Positions 12,254-22,097 of a DNA stretch of 64,000 nt are shown here, one piece after another. The DNA comes from Arachnopeziza araneosa (taxonomy: Eukaryota; Ascomycota; Leotiomycetes; Helotiales; Arachnopezizaceae): contig QYAI01000137.1 in assembly GCA_003988855.1 (NCBI GenBank), forward strand, positions 1 through 64,000. Direction: 5' to 3'. Positions within the stretch are counted from its first letter, which is position 1. Each line of letters starts with the position of its first letter. The position numbers and the translations under genes are program-made. The notes beneath the pieces were generated by a model, which searched no databases, was not told where the DNA came from, and saw only the letters and a list, made by a program, of their open reading frames with translations.

Positions 12254-12684
12254 ATTGAAGCTAGTGAGAAAGTCAGCGGCAGAACGTTTCTCTTGCGGGC
12301 GGTGTGGATAAGAAGATTGTGATAAGGGATCGAATATTAGTATTTCGCGACCATCAATACTTACATCCACCAACACAACGAATCAAGATTCTTTGTTGTT
12401 GGACAATCTGCCGTGCTTTTCTTGCTCCAGCTCGCCCAGTCGCTCTCGTTGTTCCTCTCGGTTCTCTAATCGTTATCGGCGAAGCGATACACGCCAGCGG
12501 CCGCTCCCACCATGGCAGGTCCGAGCGCCTGAACTTCAAATTGACTTACTCGAACTGACTTTCAACTCTAGACTCCTCTTCCTCCTCCTCCAACCCACCA
12601 ACGCCGCGCCCACTTCCACACCCCCCCCAATCTCGATCCCACGTGCGCAATAGGCACGTCAACGCTCAACCAAAGCCGCCCAAG
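12254..12684. promoter_or_regulatory. Shared divergent promoter of upf3 and ppg1
   Basis: Only 431 bases separate the two start codons, so both transcripts must start here. It contains pyrimidine-rich stretches before the ppg1 ATG and no obvious TATA box. Confidence 0.5.
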
Positions 12685-14046
12685 ATGCCGGGCCCAAACG
12701 TCCCAAAGCCGGGACCAGCCAAGCTGGGGAAGAACGCGGGTCTGGAGGAGTGGCTCTCCGAGGCCAAGCAGTGCCACTACCTGCCAGAGCATGTCATGAA
12801 GCAGCTCTGTGAGATTGTCAAGGAGTGTTTGATGGAAGGTGAGTTGCACATTCTACGTTTGCGACGCGCGTCTAATTGTCAATGCTAGAGTCAAACATTC
12901 AACCAGTCACTACGCCCGTCACCATCTGCGGTGACATTCATGGTCAATTCTATGATCTACTCGAGCTCTTCCGTGTTGCTGGCGGCATGCCTGGTGAGAC
13001 CAATGTCCAAGCACCCACGACCAAGGCCACAATCATCAGCTCGGACGATCTTGAGCCTCCCACCGAAATCACAGGTCCTAAGCTCCAGAAGAAGATCCGT
13101 AGCGGTGACAGCGGTATTGCCAGTGGTGAAGATGATGACGAGGAGGAAACACGCGGTAGACCAAGAACTGCCGGCGAATCCAGCCGTGCAGGCAGCTCAG
13201 GTGGGGACTCTGCTATTGGCGTCAACACGGTTTCCGGTTCTGGCAATCAGAACTTCATCTTCCTCGGCGATTTCGTCGACCGCGGTTATTTCAGTCTCGA
13301 GACCTTCACCTTGCTCATGTGCTTGAAGGCTACGTGAGTCGATCGATCTCTCTGTTCATTCACTACTAATCGATCTCTAGTTATCCTGACAAGATCACCC
13401 TCGTTCGTGGCAACCATGAGTCTCGTCAAATCACTCAGGTCTACGGTTTCTACGAGGAGTGCCAACAAAAGTATGGTAATGCTTCCGTCTGGAAATCTTG
13501 CTGCCAAGTCTTTGACTTCCTCGTTCTTGCTGCTATCGTTGATGGCGAAGTCCTGTGCGTTCACGGTGGTCTCAGCCCTGAGATCCGCACCGTCGATCAA
13601 ATTCGTGTCGTTGCACGTGCTCAAGAGATCCCACACGAGGGTGCCTTCTGTGATCTTGTCTGGTCTGATCCTGAGGATGTTGAGACTTGGGCCGTTTCTC
13701 CACGTGGTGCCGGTTGGTTGTTTGGTGACAAGGTTGCTACGGAGTTCAATCACGTCAATGGTCTCAAGCTTATTGCTCGTGCACATCAGTTGGTCAATGA
13801 GGGCTACAAGGTATTTTGAAAATCATGTCATTAGATCTAACTAACTTTCAACAGTATCACTTTGCTCAAAAGTCTGTTGTCACTGTCTGGTCCGCTCCCA
13901 ATTACTGCTACCGTTGTGGCAACGTTGCTTCCATCATGAATGTCGACGAAGACCTCAATCCCAAGTTCAGCATCTTCAGCGCTGTTCCCGAGGATCAACG
14001 TGCAGTCCCACCAGGACGCAGAGGTGCTGGCGAATACTTCTTGTAA
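12685..14046 (+). CDS. ppg1: PP2A-family Ser/Thr phosphatase PPG1
   Basis: Catalytic subunit of the PP2A/PP4/PP6-like group, PPG1 branch. Four exons (12685-12838, 12889-13333, 13381-13810, 13855-14046) give 406 residues. Metal-binding motifs GDIHGQ, GDFVDRG and GNHES are all present, as are the substrate-site block WSAPNYCYRCGN and the C-terminal YFL. That tail matches the carboxy-methylated DYFL tails of PP2A-type enzymes. Between GDIHGQFYDLLELFRVAGG and FLGDFVDRG there is an insert of about 80 residues. It is acidic and serine-rich (GEDDDEEE) and absent from yeast and animal enzymes. Orthologues in other Pezizomycotina carry a similar insert in my recollection. It is expected to act with a TAP42-type or STRIPAK-like partner in the cytoplasm. 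Confidence 0.92.
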
Positions 14047-14355
14047 AGCCTGTTCATATTCATCTTTCATCTAACAAGATGCATCCTACGTGTATCATAT
14101 GAGGCGTCGGTCTGGTGCATTTTATGGCGTTTGAGGTATTCCCTGTACTACATATGACGATGACGCAGTCACGATTTGTTTTCTCTTTCAGAAGATCTCG
14201 GTGGAGACATGACTTTGGTGAGGCCCGGCTTGATCGTCTCGAAGTTTGCAAGGGAGTACCTTGGTTCGTTTGAGAGGTTGGTGATGATGGCTCATATTCA
14301 AAGCTCATGTTCTCAGGTAGTGAATAGTCGCAAATGAATCTTTCTCCAATCCCTT
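14047..14355. other. Short convergent intergenic stretch
   Basis: The 3' regions of ppg1 and of the coiled-coil gene meet here. No feature seen. Confidence 0.5.
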
Positions 14356-15138
14356 TCATATAGGAGTCAGATGATATCTCCCATCGTTTGGCACCGTTGC
14401 TCGTGGAGCTTGCGGTGGTGCATGAGCGAAGACTGGTCCTGGCGCATATGGAATCGTGTTTGGTGCATACTTGACTTGAGAAGGTGGGTAAGTAACGGCT
14501 GGCCGCTCTGAGATGGGTGTGAAAGGATTTGGGCTCTGATTCATGGGTGACTGGGTCACGACAGGTAACTGATCCCGATAGCTGCTCATCCTCCTCTCCA
14601 ACCCCGGGCGGATATAATCCATGTCCCTCTTAGGTGGAGTAGTCCTCCGCTCTCTCTCCTTCTCCTTCTCCTCCCTCTTCTTCCGCTCCCTCCTCGCCTT
14701 CCTCTCTCCGTCGCTCAGGTCGCGCTCGCGCAGCTCGTCTCGCAAGCCCTCGACCTCATCCTCCAGCTCGCGCTTCTCGCGCTTCAGCACGCGGTTCGCC
14801 TTGTTGCTATCCATCAGCTGGGCGTTCAGCTTCCCGTTCATGGCCTCGAGCAAGCGGATCTTCTCGTTGGCGGCGTCGAGGGCCTCCTGGCAGGACGACA
14901 GGATGGCGCGCTGCGTGTGGATGTCGCTGGGACTGAGGCGCGTCGTCTTGGGCGCCGACTCGCCGAGCGACGCCGTGTTGCTGCTACTCGAGCCGAAGCC
15001 CGAGTCCAGCTCGTCCGAGTGTGCGCTCCCGTTGCCACTGCCGTGCGAGCGCGGGCTGCGCGGCGACGTGTGCCCGGGCTTGGTGCCGCGCTCGTAGTGC
15101 ACCTTCTTCAGGGCGGGTTTGGACCTGGGCGAGGACAT
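14356..15138 (-). CDS. Small coiled-coil protein, unknown function
   Basis: A single exon of 260 residues from the ATG at 15138. The Ser/Gly-rich N-terminus (1-60) is followed by a heptad-type coiled coil (about 65-145, with ANEKIRLLEAMNGKL and REKRELEDEVEGL). A very basic/acidic run (ERKARRERKKREEKEKERERR) comes next, then a Pro-rich tail with many Tyr-Pro pairs. The frame stays open upstream to 15462, through a GGCA-repeat-coded extension with an earlier ATG. I chose 15138 because the extension is low complexity and reads like a leader. It has the same orientation as the coiled-coil gene at 17010. I do not recognise a family. Confidence 0.6.
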   Translation of the reverse strand: MSSPRSKPALKKVHYERGTKPGHTSPRSPRSHGSGNGSAHSDELDSGFGSSSSNTASLGESAPKTTRLSPSDIHTQRAILSSCQEALDAANEKIRLLEAMNGKLNAQLMDSNKANRVLKREKRELEDEVEGLRDELRERDLSDGERKARRERKKREEKEKERERRTTPPKRDMDYIRPGLERRMSSYRDQLPVVTQSPMNQSPNPFTPISERPAVTYPPSQVKYAPNTIPYAPGPVFAHAPPQAPRATVPNDGRYHLTPI

Positions 15139-15181
15139 GGTGGATGGTCTGGTGGATGGTCTGGCGGATGGTCTGGTGGTG
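15136..15181. repeat. 12-base tandem repeat (GGTGGATGGTCT-like)
   Basis: Three to four imperfect copies of a unit containing GGATGGTCTGG directly upstream of the coiled-coil gene start. Confidence 0.7.
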
Positions 15182-15420
15182 TATCGGTCTGTTGGCTGGC
15201 GTCTCTGGACAGCAGCGTGATGCGGGTCGAGGAGCGTCTGGTATCGTCGAGCTGCCCAGCGCGAGCGTAATAGGGCGGGCAGGCAAGCAGGTAGGCAGAG
15301 ATTGGGTTTCAACGCAGATAGGAGAGCGATGCACGGCTCTTGTTTGGACTGGATGAAGGATGAGGGTTGGGTGATTGGGGCAGGAGCTGTATATAACAGT
15401 CGTCGCGCACCCCTCTCACT

Positions 15421-15446
15421 GCCTGCCTGCCTGCCTGCCTGCCTGC
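15421..15446. repeat. (GCCT)n microsatellite
   Basis: Six consecutive GCCT units in the leader of the coiled-coil gene. Confidence 0.9.
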
Positions 15447-15549
15447 CCATCTGCGCAGTCACTCTCTTCCCTCCGGAGGAGTCAGAGGCCAGAGGAGGGG
15501 AGTGCTGAATGCGCCACGTTGATTCGCCGTCTCATGCCCATCCACCTCC

Positions 15550-15569
15550 ACGACGACGACGACGACGAC
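15550..15569. repeat. (ACG)n microsatellite
   Basis: Six to seven ACG units. Confidence 0.85.
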
Positions 15570-16123
15570 CACCGAACGGGACCCGGTCGAGTCGGTGCCT
15601 ACAACAGCCCACCCTCCTCTACGTTTCCTGTCTTCCCTCCCTCCCTCACTCCCTCTGCTGCTGCTTTCTCTCCTGACAAACACAACACGGCGAGCGAGCG
15701 AGCGAGGGAGAAACCGCATCCCCTCCTCCTTCCCTTGGCTGCCTCCCGCGCCTCGACCAATGGCCGTCCCCCGCCCGCCACACACCGAGTAACGTCCCCT
15801 ACCAGAGCAGACCCGCATTCCGGCCCCCACCTCCCACCTCCCCCCCTTCCCGCACCGCATCCGCAGCTGCTGGAGGAGTCATACTCCAGAGCGGTGGCTG
15901 CGGCTGAGTGGCTGATTGGCTGGTCACTGCTGCTGCTTGCACTGCCTGGGCCGTGCATGCATGCGTGCGTGCAGCGATGCAGCGACGGGCAGACCCACGC
16001 GCAGTCTGCCTTGGGCCTCCCGATCTGGAAGCGCATCGAATCGAGCACCGTTCTTTGGGTGGGTTGCGTCTGGATGGGAAGGGCAAGTGCGAGTGGAGGG
16101 GTTGCCTGCCGACCTATTGGTGT

Positions 16124-16128
16124 TGCTG

Positions 16129-16175
<47 letters not shown>
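16124..16175. repeat. (CTG)n trinucleotide repeat
   Basis: About 14 uninterrupted CTG units preceded by interrupted TGCTGCTACTG copies. Such a run can form slipped hairpins. Confidence 0.95.
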
Positions 16176-16200
16176 ATTGTTATTGCTGTCTGTCTATTGA

Positions 16201-16262
16201 TGGAGGGAAGGGGAGGAAGGGGAGGGAGGGGAGGGAGGGGAGGGAGGGGAGGGCAGGGGAGA
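16201..16262 (+). repeat. G-rich GGGGAGGGA tract with G-quadruplex potential
   Basis: Ten or more runs of three to four G separated by one or two bases, continuing into a GAGAA repeat (16261-16300). The spacing fits the usual G-quadruplex pattern. Confidence 0.8.
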
Positions 16263-16300
16263 GAAGAGAAGAGCAGAGAAGAGAAGAGAAGAGAAGAGAA
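16261..16300. repeat. (GAGAA)n microsatellite
   Basis: Purine-only pentamer repeat adjoining the G-rich tract, with one GAGCA interruption. Confidence 0.85.
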
Positions 16301-16658
16301 CACGAGAGAAACGACTCGTCAGAGTGCGTTGTCGTCCCAGGCAACCCAGGCGTGACTCGCACGTGCAGTAGTCACGAGACGTGGTGAGTGAGACGCACCC
16401 ATTCCATTACTATCTCCTGGTCTTGTTGCAAACAGGTTACCATCTTGGCTCCCTCCTCATCTCATTCATCCCTTCACGTGTGGTCATCATGGCAACCGGC
16501 ACATCTCGCGTCGTCACGGTCACGACATCACCGAGTATCTTCTTCATGCAAAGTTTATGCTATATTGGCCTACTCGGCTTCGCGAGATGAAAAGACAAAC
16601 GCCGCTTTGGGACGTCGTCCGTTGCCGGACGACGGATCCCGGGAAATCAAATTCTAAG

Positions 16659-16675
16659 GTGTGTGTGTGTGTGTG
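16659..16675. repeat. (GT)n microsatellite
   Basis: Eight GT units. Confidence 0.9.
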
Positions 16676-17009
16676 AAAGTTCACATCGTGTTTTACCCGC
16701 TCCTTGCTCTCCTCTCTTCCACGGTGCTTTTCTTGCTCTTCGTGCTTCCTGCCGCAAGGTTAGCGGGTGCCTGTCCGGCAGATCTGGGCACGTCTTACCG
16801 GATACATCGCCGTGCGGGTTTTGGTCCCTAGACCAATGCGTACGACGGGAATAGAGTACATGCAATGAGTGACGTGATGGTGAGAGTAGCCTCTCAAACG
16901 TAATGATGACAGCGGCAAGTGCAGGCTGCCTGGTGTTGCAGATGGGGAAAGGAGGTGTGAAATCATGCTGAACGCCGAGTAATGCAAGATGGGTTGGTGG
17001 TGTTGATCC

Positions 17010-17594
17010 TCAGTCTTCGACCCTGAACCCGTTGTTCCGAAGGTAGTTCTTGAGGTAGAGGATGAGGCGGTTCTTCTCGTCGATTCTGGTCTCCGCCAAC
17101 CTGAGGGAGCTGTCCTTCTCCGCAATTCGCTGCCTGAGTAGCTCCACCTCCAAGACCTTCTCGTCGTAGCGGGTGCGGTAACTCTCTCTGTCCCCGCTGA
17201 ATCTCTTCATCAACCGCACGTCCTCCTTCAACTTCTCGTTCTTGTGCTCGATCCGTTCGTTCTTGCGCTCCTCCTCGGAGAGAACGTCTTCCACCCGTCG
17301 GATCTGTTCTTCGAGTTGGGCATGGACGTTCCGGCACTGGTAGTGCTCGGTGACCAGCGCTTGGTGCTCCCGCCGGAGGTTTTCGAGGTGCCATTCGCTC
17401 CTCTGGGCAAAGCTGAGGCGGGTTTGGAGGCTCTGGATCTCGCCGATGAGGGTTTGCTCCCGCTCTTCTGCTTCGTTNAGGAGCTCTCGAGTCGACTTTC
17501 GACCGTGGGATGAGGAGCGAGGACGAGATGTCGAACGGATCGAGACGAGCCTCCCACGGCTGTCCCGATCAATGTAACTTCTTCTGTTTGACAT
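17010..17594 (-). CDS. Small coiled-coil protein, unknown function
   Basis: A single exon of 194 residues from the ATG at 17594. The basic, Ser/Arg-rich start (SNRRSYIDRDSRGR) is followed by an almost continuous coiled coil over residues 40-185, including LRREHQALVTEHYQC and KNERIEHKNEKLKED. The protein ends YLRNNGFRVED. One N (17478) makes a single residue unknown. No membrane segment and no known domain. Its arrangement (basic head, coiled-coil body) resembles the neighbouring coiled-coil gene at 14356, but I see no clear sequence similarity between them. Confidence 0.6.
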   Translation of the reverse strand: MSNRRSYIDRDSRGRLVSIRSTSRPRSSSHGRKSTRELXNEAEEREQTLIGEIQSLQTRLSFAQRSEWHLENLRREHQALVTEHYQCRNVHAQLEEQIRRVEDVLSEEERKNERIEHKNEKLKEDVRLMKRFSGDRESYRTRYDEKVLEVELLRQRIAEKDSSLRLAETRIDEKNRLILYLKNYLRNNGFRVED

Positions 17595-20051
17595 GGTGCC
17601 GAGATTGTTCCCTATGATGAAGTGATGTTGGGTCGTTGGAGACCAAGACCGGTAGTAATGAAATTTAGTACTCTTTGAAGCGATTGGAGGTGAAGCCTGC
17701 AAGTATGCTATGCAGACGAAGTATTGGATGCAAGAAAAAGGAAGTTGATCAATGAGAGCTAGAGACGAGAGGCTATATAGGTACGGGTGCCTAAGTAACA
17801 AGTCTCTTTTGTACAAGAGAGCCTCGCTTCACATGATGTAGGACTCCCATGATCAGACATATCCCTTTCGGTGAACTATCTGTGCAGGGCTGAGCCGTTT
17901 CATGGGTACAAAGAATAGAGCCCAACTCGGACCAGATGTTCTACACCAAGTGGCGAGAGAGGTATCACTTCCGACACGCTCAACAAGTGACTTTGTTGGC
18001 GATGAAAAGAGAAGGATCTCGCATGATCGATCCGTGCCGCAACAAGAGTCACGGTAACCCAAGCACACCTTGCCCTCATGGCGTTCAGCTATCCCAGGGT
18101 ATCAGAGATATCAGCCTTAACTCCCCGTGCTCGGGGCAGGCCAAGGAGTGTGCAAGCGCCAATCGTGCTGATGGCATCACGAGAAACCCCAGGGCGGTGC
18201 CTCGACGTGCAACCCTGACGCCATTGGCACGGTGGGGTGCCGAGGGGGGTGGATGCACCATTCCAGCCTCCTGTGGCTCTGCTCAGCCACTTCTCCTGCA
18301 TGACGCTGACAGCCGCAACCTCGATCCGGTCTCTTCTCCAGAACATATTTCCCAATCTTGATGGTAATCTGATGTGAGATCCGGAACTTGCCAGCTTCAG
18401 CTGTGGCTTTGCCGTCGCCTTTAAACTGTGGCGCAAAACAAGAATTCCCAACAAAGTTCGTTTCGAGATACGGGTAGGCGTGTCAAGATACGGCGCGCTC
18501 CAAGATTCAACGGAGGCTGAGCTCGAGGCTGAATTCATTCGGTGTGTATATGATGGGAATGCCATCGTGAAGGCTGAAATTCTTCTCCCTTGGGACGGAT
18601 CATCTCAAACTTTGTGTCAGGAACGGCATTGATTTCAAATTAAGATCTCGATGGGTAGGCTGATTGACCAGATGGTAACCTCCAGATGCGCTGGTGAATC
18701 ATCCCACGAGCGCATCGCAATGTAGGACTTGGATGAGGGAATTAGATCGTTTTAGTGTAGCGACAGATTCCGTCTCCCTGGAAGACATGTGACATANGTT
18801 GGGATTCAGGAATCGACCCTGTTTTTGACCATGTTGCATCCGCAGAAAACCCTTTTGGGAATGGGAGAGAAACAGCGCATTGATCCAAAGCATGTGAAGA
18901 TGCATTCAGGAATTGATCCTAGCAATGACAAGAATACTTGGAGAGAGAAAGTTTATGTTCGCACTTGCGAATGTCATGGATCGTAGTGTTTCGGCTCCAC
19001 AACAGGTAAGCTTCTGGGGCCAAGGTGAAGCAATTCGGACTACGTGTAGAGTGAGAATTGAGATCCACCGTGATAAAAGAATAANTTGCACCACAAGGTG
19101 TCTTAGCTTTTTGGATAATCGATACATCGTAGCAAGATTGACAGATGGTGCTTCAATCAAATATTTCTTCTTCACGTCCCTGACCAGAGTCAAAAACCGC
19201 AATGAAAAAAAGGGGCCTGTCAGACGTCCATCGACACCCGCCCAATCCAGACGGCCGAAGCCAATCCAGAAGAGGCCGAGATCATCACCACCCTCTATAC
19301 AGTAGATGCTTGCGCACCCACCGCCATCCTTGCGGACAGTTCGAGGGCCAACGGCTTCACTCTTGGGCACCGAGGATCGGCTCATCGTCCAGGATGGAGT
19401 CTGTAGCTTTTTTGAGAAGCTCAGAAGAGGACGTTTACTTTAGAAATGATTCTATGACTGAACCGAGGCGTCAGTATGGATAGTGCGCTGTGCTTGGGGT
19501 GGGAAAACATACAGTAAAGTCGACTAAGGAAGAAAGAAGGGAAGGGAGGAGCTCGCCTTATATACTGTGCGAAAATTTTAGGTTCTCGCTTAATTTTTTC
19601 GGATTTGCATGGTTTGCACATTGAGCAAACAGCGCAAACACCTAACCAATAAACATCCTCAATGAAACTAGTGCTCCAGATATTAAGTTGTCAAATTATC
19701 TACCAGCATCCTTCCTCTCATTTCTAAAGCAAACATCCTCTTCCGAGCTTCTCTACTAAGCTGTAGATCCCATCCTCGGTCCATTCCAGTTCGAGGACTT
19801 CGTCATGGATATCAATTCAAGCTCCTCTATATTTGGTTGCATGCTATTCTATGCTGAATATTCTCTACCCCTTTACTCGCAACCAGACGCTGATGTCTAA
19901 TCTCGAACCAACGGGAGATATCATTCGCTGCATTGAGCTCTCTCGACTCCCAAAATGCACTGTATCGAATTGGCTATATCTCTTCAAATTTTGACTTTTG
20001 TATTATGTTTAGACATTAAGCTGTGACCTTGAATACAGAGACCTGAGGATC
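17595..20051. other. Gene-free stretch
   Basis: About 2.5 kb with Ns at 18797 and 19085. Frames of 130-160 codons occur at 17936-18565 and 18906-19385 on both strands but overlap in opposite senses and match nothing I know. I saw no repeat or transposon boundary. It may hold decayed sequence. Confidence 0.45.
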
Positions 20052-20783
20052 TTATGCAGCACTCTCCTGAATTTCTTGGATCTCTTGAATCCCTGCCATG
20101 AACCGAATAGCAGCATCCACAATCCTCTTCACAACCTCTACTTCCTCCCTCGTTCTAGGCGTGTAAACCATCAGATATTCATGCGGCATCAGTCTTCCCG
20201 CAAGGCCCATCCGCTCCCCCCATTTCTTCGTAATCACCTCCTTGCAGTCCTCCGGACTCAAACACAGATGCAAACTATAGTCGCCAGAACCCACCCCCTG
20301 ATGTACATGGCCGATTTCCCTCTTGTTATTCTTGGCGATGGTATGTGGAGTTACAACATTATCGGCGAGGAGTAGTGCATCGCCTGATTTCTCGTGGACG
20401 GATGTGCGAACGACAACATGGTTGGGATATTGGGCCACGAGACTATCGATGGCTTCTTGGAGGAGCTAGAAAGTCAGCGGCGGTCGAGAGCCTTGGAATT
20501 GACCGACCTGATGCATATCATCGCCGGACAATTGCGTGACTTGTCGATGCGGCGCTATCCATTTCGCGATCTGAGGTCGTTCACCATCTCTTTCTCGTAG
20601 TTCTAGGAAACCTGCGCAATGGCCGCATTTGACTCGTTCCTTGGGGTCATCATAGGGGAGGGTGGTAAAGGGGTCGGTTCGCAACGGACTGAGACAGAGT
20701 TGAACGAGGTATCCAAAGAAATTCTGTGGCAGAGCAGTATCGGCTACTTTCAGCCAGTTGTGGTAATCAGAGAAGAAGTTCAT
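20052..20783 (-). CDS. Luciferase-domain (PF17648-type) protein
   Basis: Exons 20783-20508 and 20465-20052 join in phase 0 across a 42-base intron to give 229 residues. The C-terminal half contains the block REIGHVH, then DYSLHLCLSPEDCKEVI, KKWGERMGLAG and LMVYTPR. This is the conserved core of the fungal luciferase-domain family, annotated as such by distant similarity and of unknown activity. The N-terminus (YHNWLKVADTALPQNFFGYL) fits fungal members. It lies immediately downstream of the methyltransferase gene on the same strand (about 80 bases apart). Confidence 0.75.
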
Positions 20784-20862
20784 GGTTTGTGTTGTTCGAT
20801 TGTTGGTTCTAGGTTCCTGGTTCCTGGTGGCTGCAGCTCCCCCTGTCTCGGCTTCATCCGTC

Positions 20863-21600
20863 TCACAGCTTCGGCTTCGTCGCTTTCAGAAGGAGGAAGA
20901 TGGGGCGTTCTGTTGCTTTGATCCACTCTGGGTACTCTTTTAAATCTTCAGCGGATGGCTGCCATTCATTTATGCCAGATACAGTAAATCCGACATCGAG
21001 AAGGATTGTGACATAGGTACCCAATGTCCGGTGTTGCTTCACAACCCCATCAGCAAACCAATTCGTCGTCCTTGGACCTTCGGCGAAGTATTGATTCAAT
21101 GGCCAGGTTTCCCTTCCCTCGGAATCCTGAACAAATGCTGGGTTGCTCGGCGCAGTGAAGATGGGATGTTCAATCGAGAAGGCGAATGTTCCACCAGGCT
21201 TCAGTGTCTCATAGATTTGGCGAAACAGTCTATTGATGTCTTTGAGATAGTGGAAGGCGAGGGAGCTGAAAGCCACTTGGTAGGTGTTTGGAGGAAGAGC
21301 TAAGACATCCAGATCTTCTTTCAGATAGGATATTCCGTCATCCTTAGAAAACTCTTTTGCTTTGGCCAACATGTTCTCTGATACATCGACACCAAGAACA
21401 GGAGTAGCTCCTTGCTCCCTTGCCCATCGACAGACCCAACCAAAGCCGCAACCAAGATCTAGGAAAGCTTCCCCTCGGACACTTGGAATGTAGTCTCTTA
21501 AGGCTGGCCATTCTGGAGCGCGGGCCAGGCCTTCAATCTGTCGGGGAAGCTTGATGTAGCCATTGAAGAAGTCTTCGTTGTCGTAGATATTTTGAGCCAT
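20863..21600 (-). CDS. SAM-dependent class I methyltransferase
   Basis: A single exon of 245 residues. Motif I is LDLGCGFGW (residues 47-55), followed by an acidic residue at the end of strand 2 in VLGVDVSENML. Motif II/post-I is SSLAFHYLKD, with LKPGGTFAFSIEHP further on. This is the typical layout of ubiE/methyltransf_11-type small-molecule methyltransferases. The C-terminus (LKEYPEWIKATERPIFLLLKATK) is complete. The substrate cannot be read from the sequence. It is divergent from threonine synthase with 497 bases between starts. Confidence 0.85.
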   Translation of the reverse strand: MAQNIYDNEDFFNGYIKLPRQIEGLARAPEWPALRDYIPSVRGEAFLDLGCGFGWVCRWAREQGATPVLGVDVSENMLAKAKEFSKDDGISYLKEDLDVLALPPNTYQVAFSSLAFHYLKDINRLFRQIYETLKPGGTFAFSIEHPIFTAPSNPAFVQDSEGRETWPLNQYFAEGPRTTNWFADGVVKQHRTLGTYVTILLDVGFTVSGINEWQPSAEDLKEYPEWIKATERPIFLLLKATKPKL

Positions 21601-22097
21601 GGCGGAGACGCAGAAGATTAGGAGACTGGAGCGGAGAAGAGAGAAACAGAGGTTTCTTGTGTTTCACTCACTTTTCTGCGCGCCGAAAGAGTCATTGGGT
21701 AGGGGTTTGTTTCTTTGGCAGATGGGTTTCTATTCGTCGCCCTCCATGCAGACCTGTCTCAAAATACACACACACAAGAAGAAAACATCCCCACCATTTA
21801 CATGGAGAAATACCAAGTCACTATTGCAACACCTGCAGCTAAAATGATACCAATGAAGATTAGAGTCTGGTCCACGATGCCAGAAATGCCTCTCCACGTG
21901 ATTTGACTCAACCCCTCCATCCGATCGCGGGACAATTTTTCTAGCCCCAGACCGATTTCGAGACCGTGAAATCATATCGATTTCAATCGCAATCGTTAAA
22001 ATATTTCGCAACTTGGAAAAACCGTCTTTATTGCGAGAGGAATATCTGACGGTGCCTCATCTGCGTAAAAGTCCCAAGTTGCACTCTTTTATCGACA
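21601..22097. promoter_or_regulatory. Divergent promoter, methyltransferase / threonine synthase
   Basis: 497 bases between opposed start codons. I saw no clear TGACTC amino-acid-control (CPC1/GCN4) site in it, although the threonine synthase gene would be an expected target. Confidence 0.4.

Larger units (their letters stand above)
15139..17009. other. Intergenic, microsatellite-rich
   Basis: About 1.9 kb with at least six different simple repeats and no supportable gene. Long open frames on both strands here are products of the CTG, GGGA and GAGAA repeats. One strand encodes poly-Ala or poly-Cys and the other encodes similar homopolymers. Confidence 0.6.

Noticed and set aside
15375..16387. 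Long frames (up to 326 codons) on both strands
   Set aside because: They run through CTG, GGGA and GAGAA repeats and consist of homopolymer runs. This is a low-complexity artefact.
17936..19483. Frames of 130-159 codons
   Set aside because: Opposite-strand overlaps, no domains, no convincing exon borders, Ns inside.
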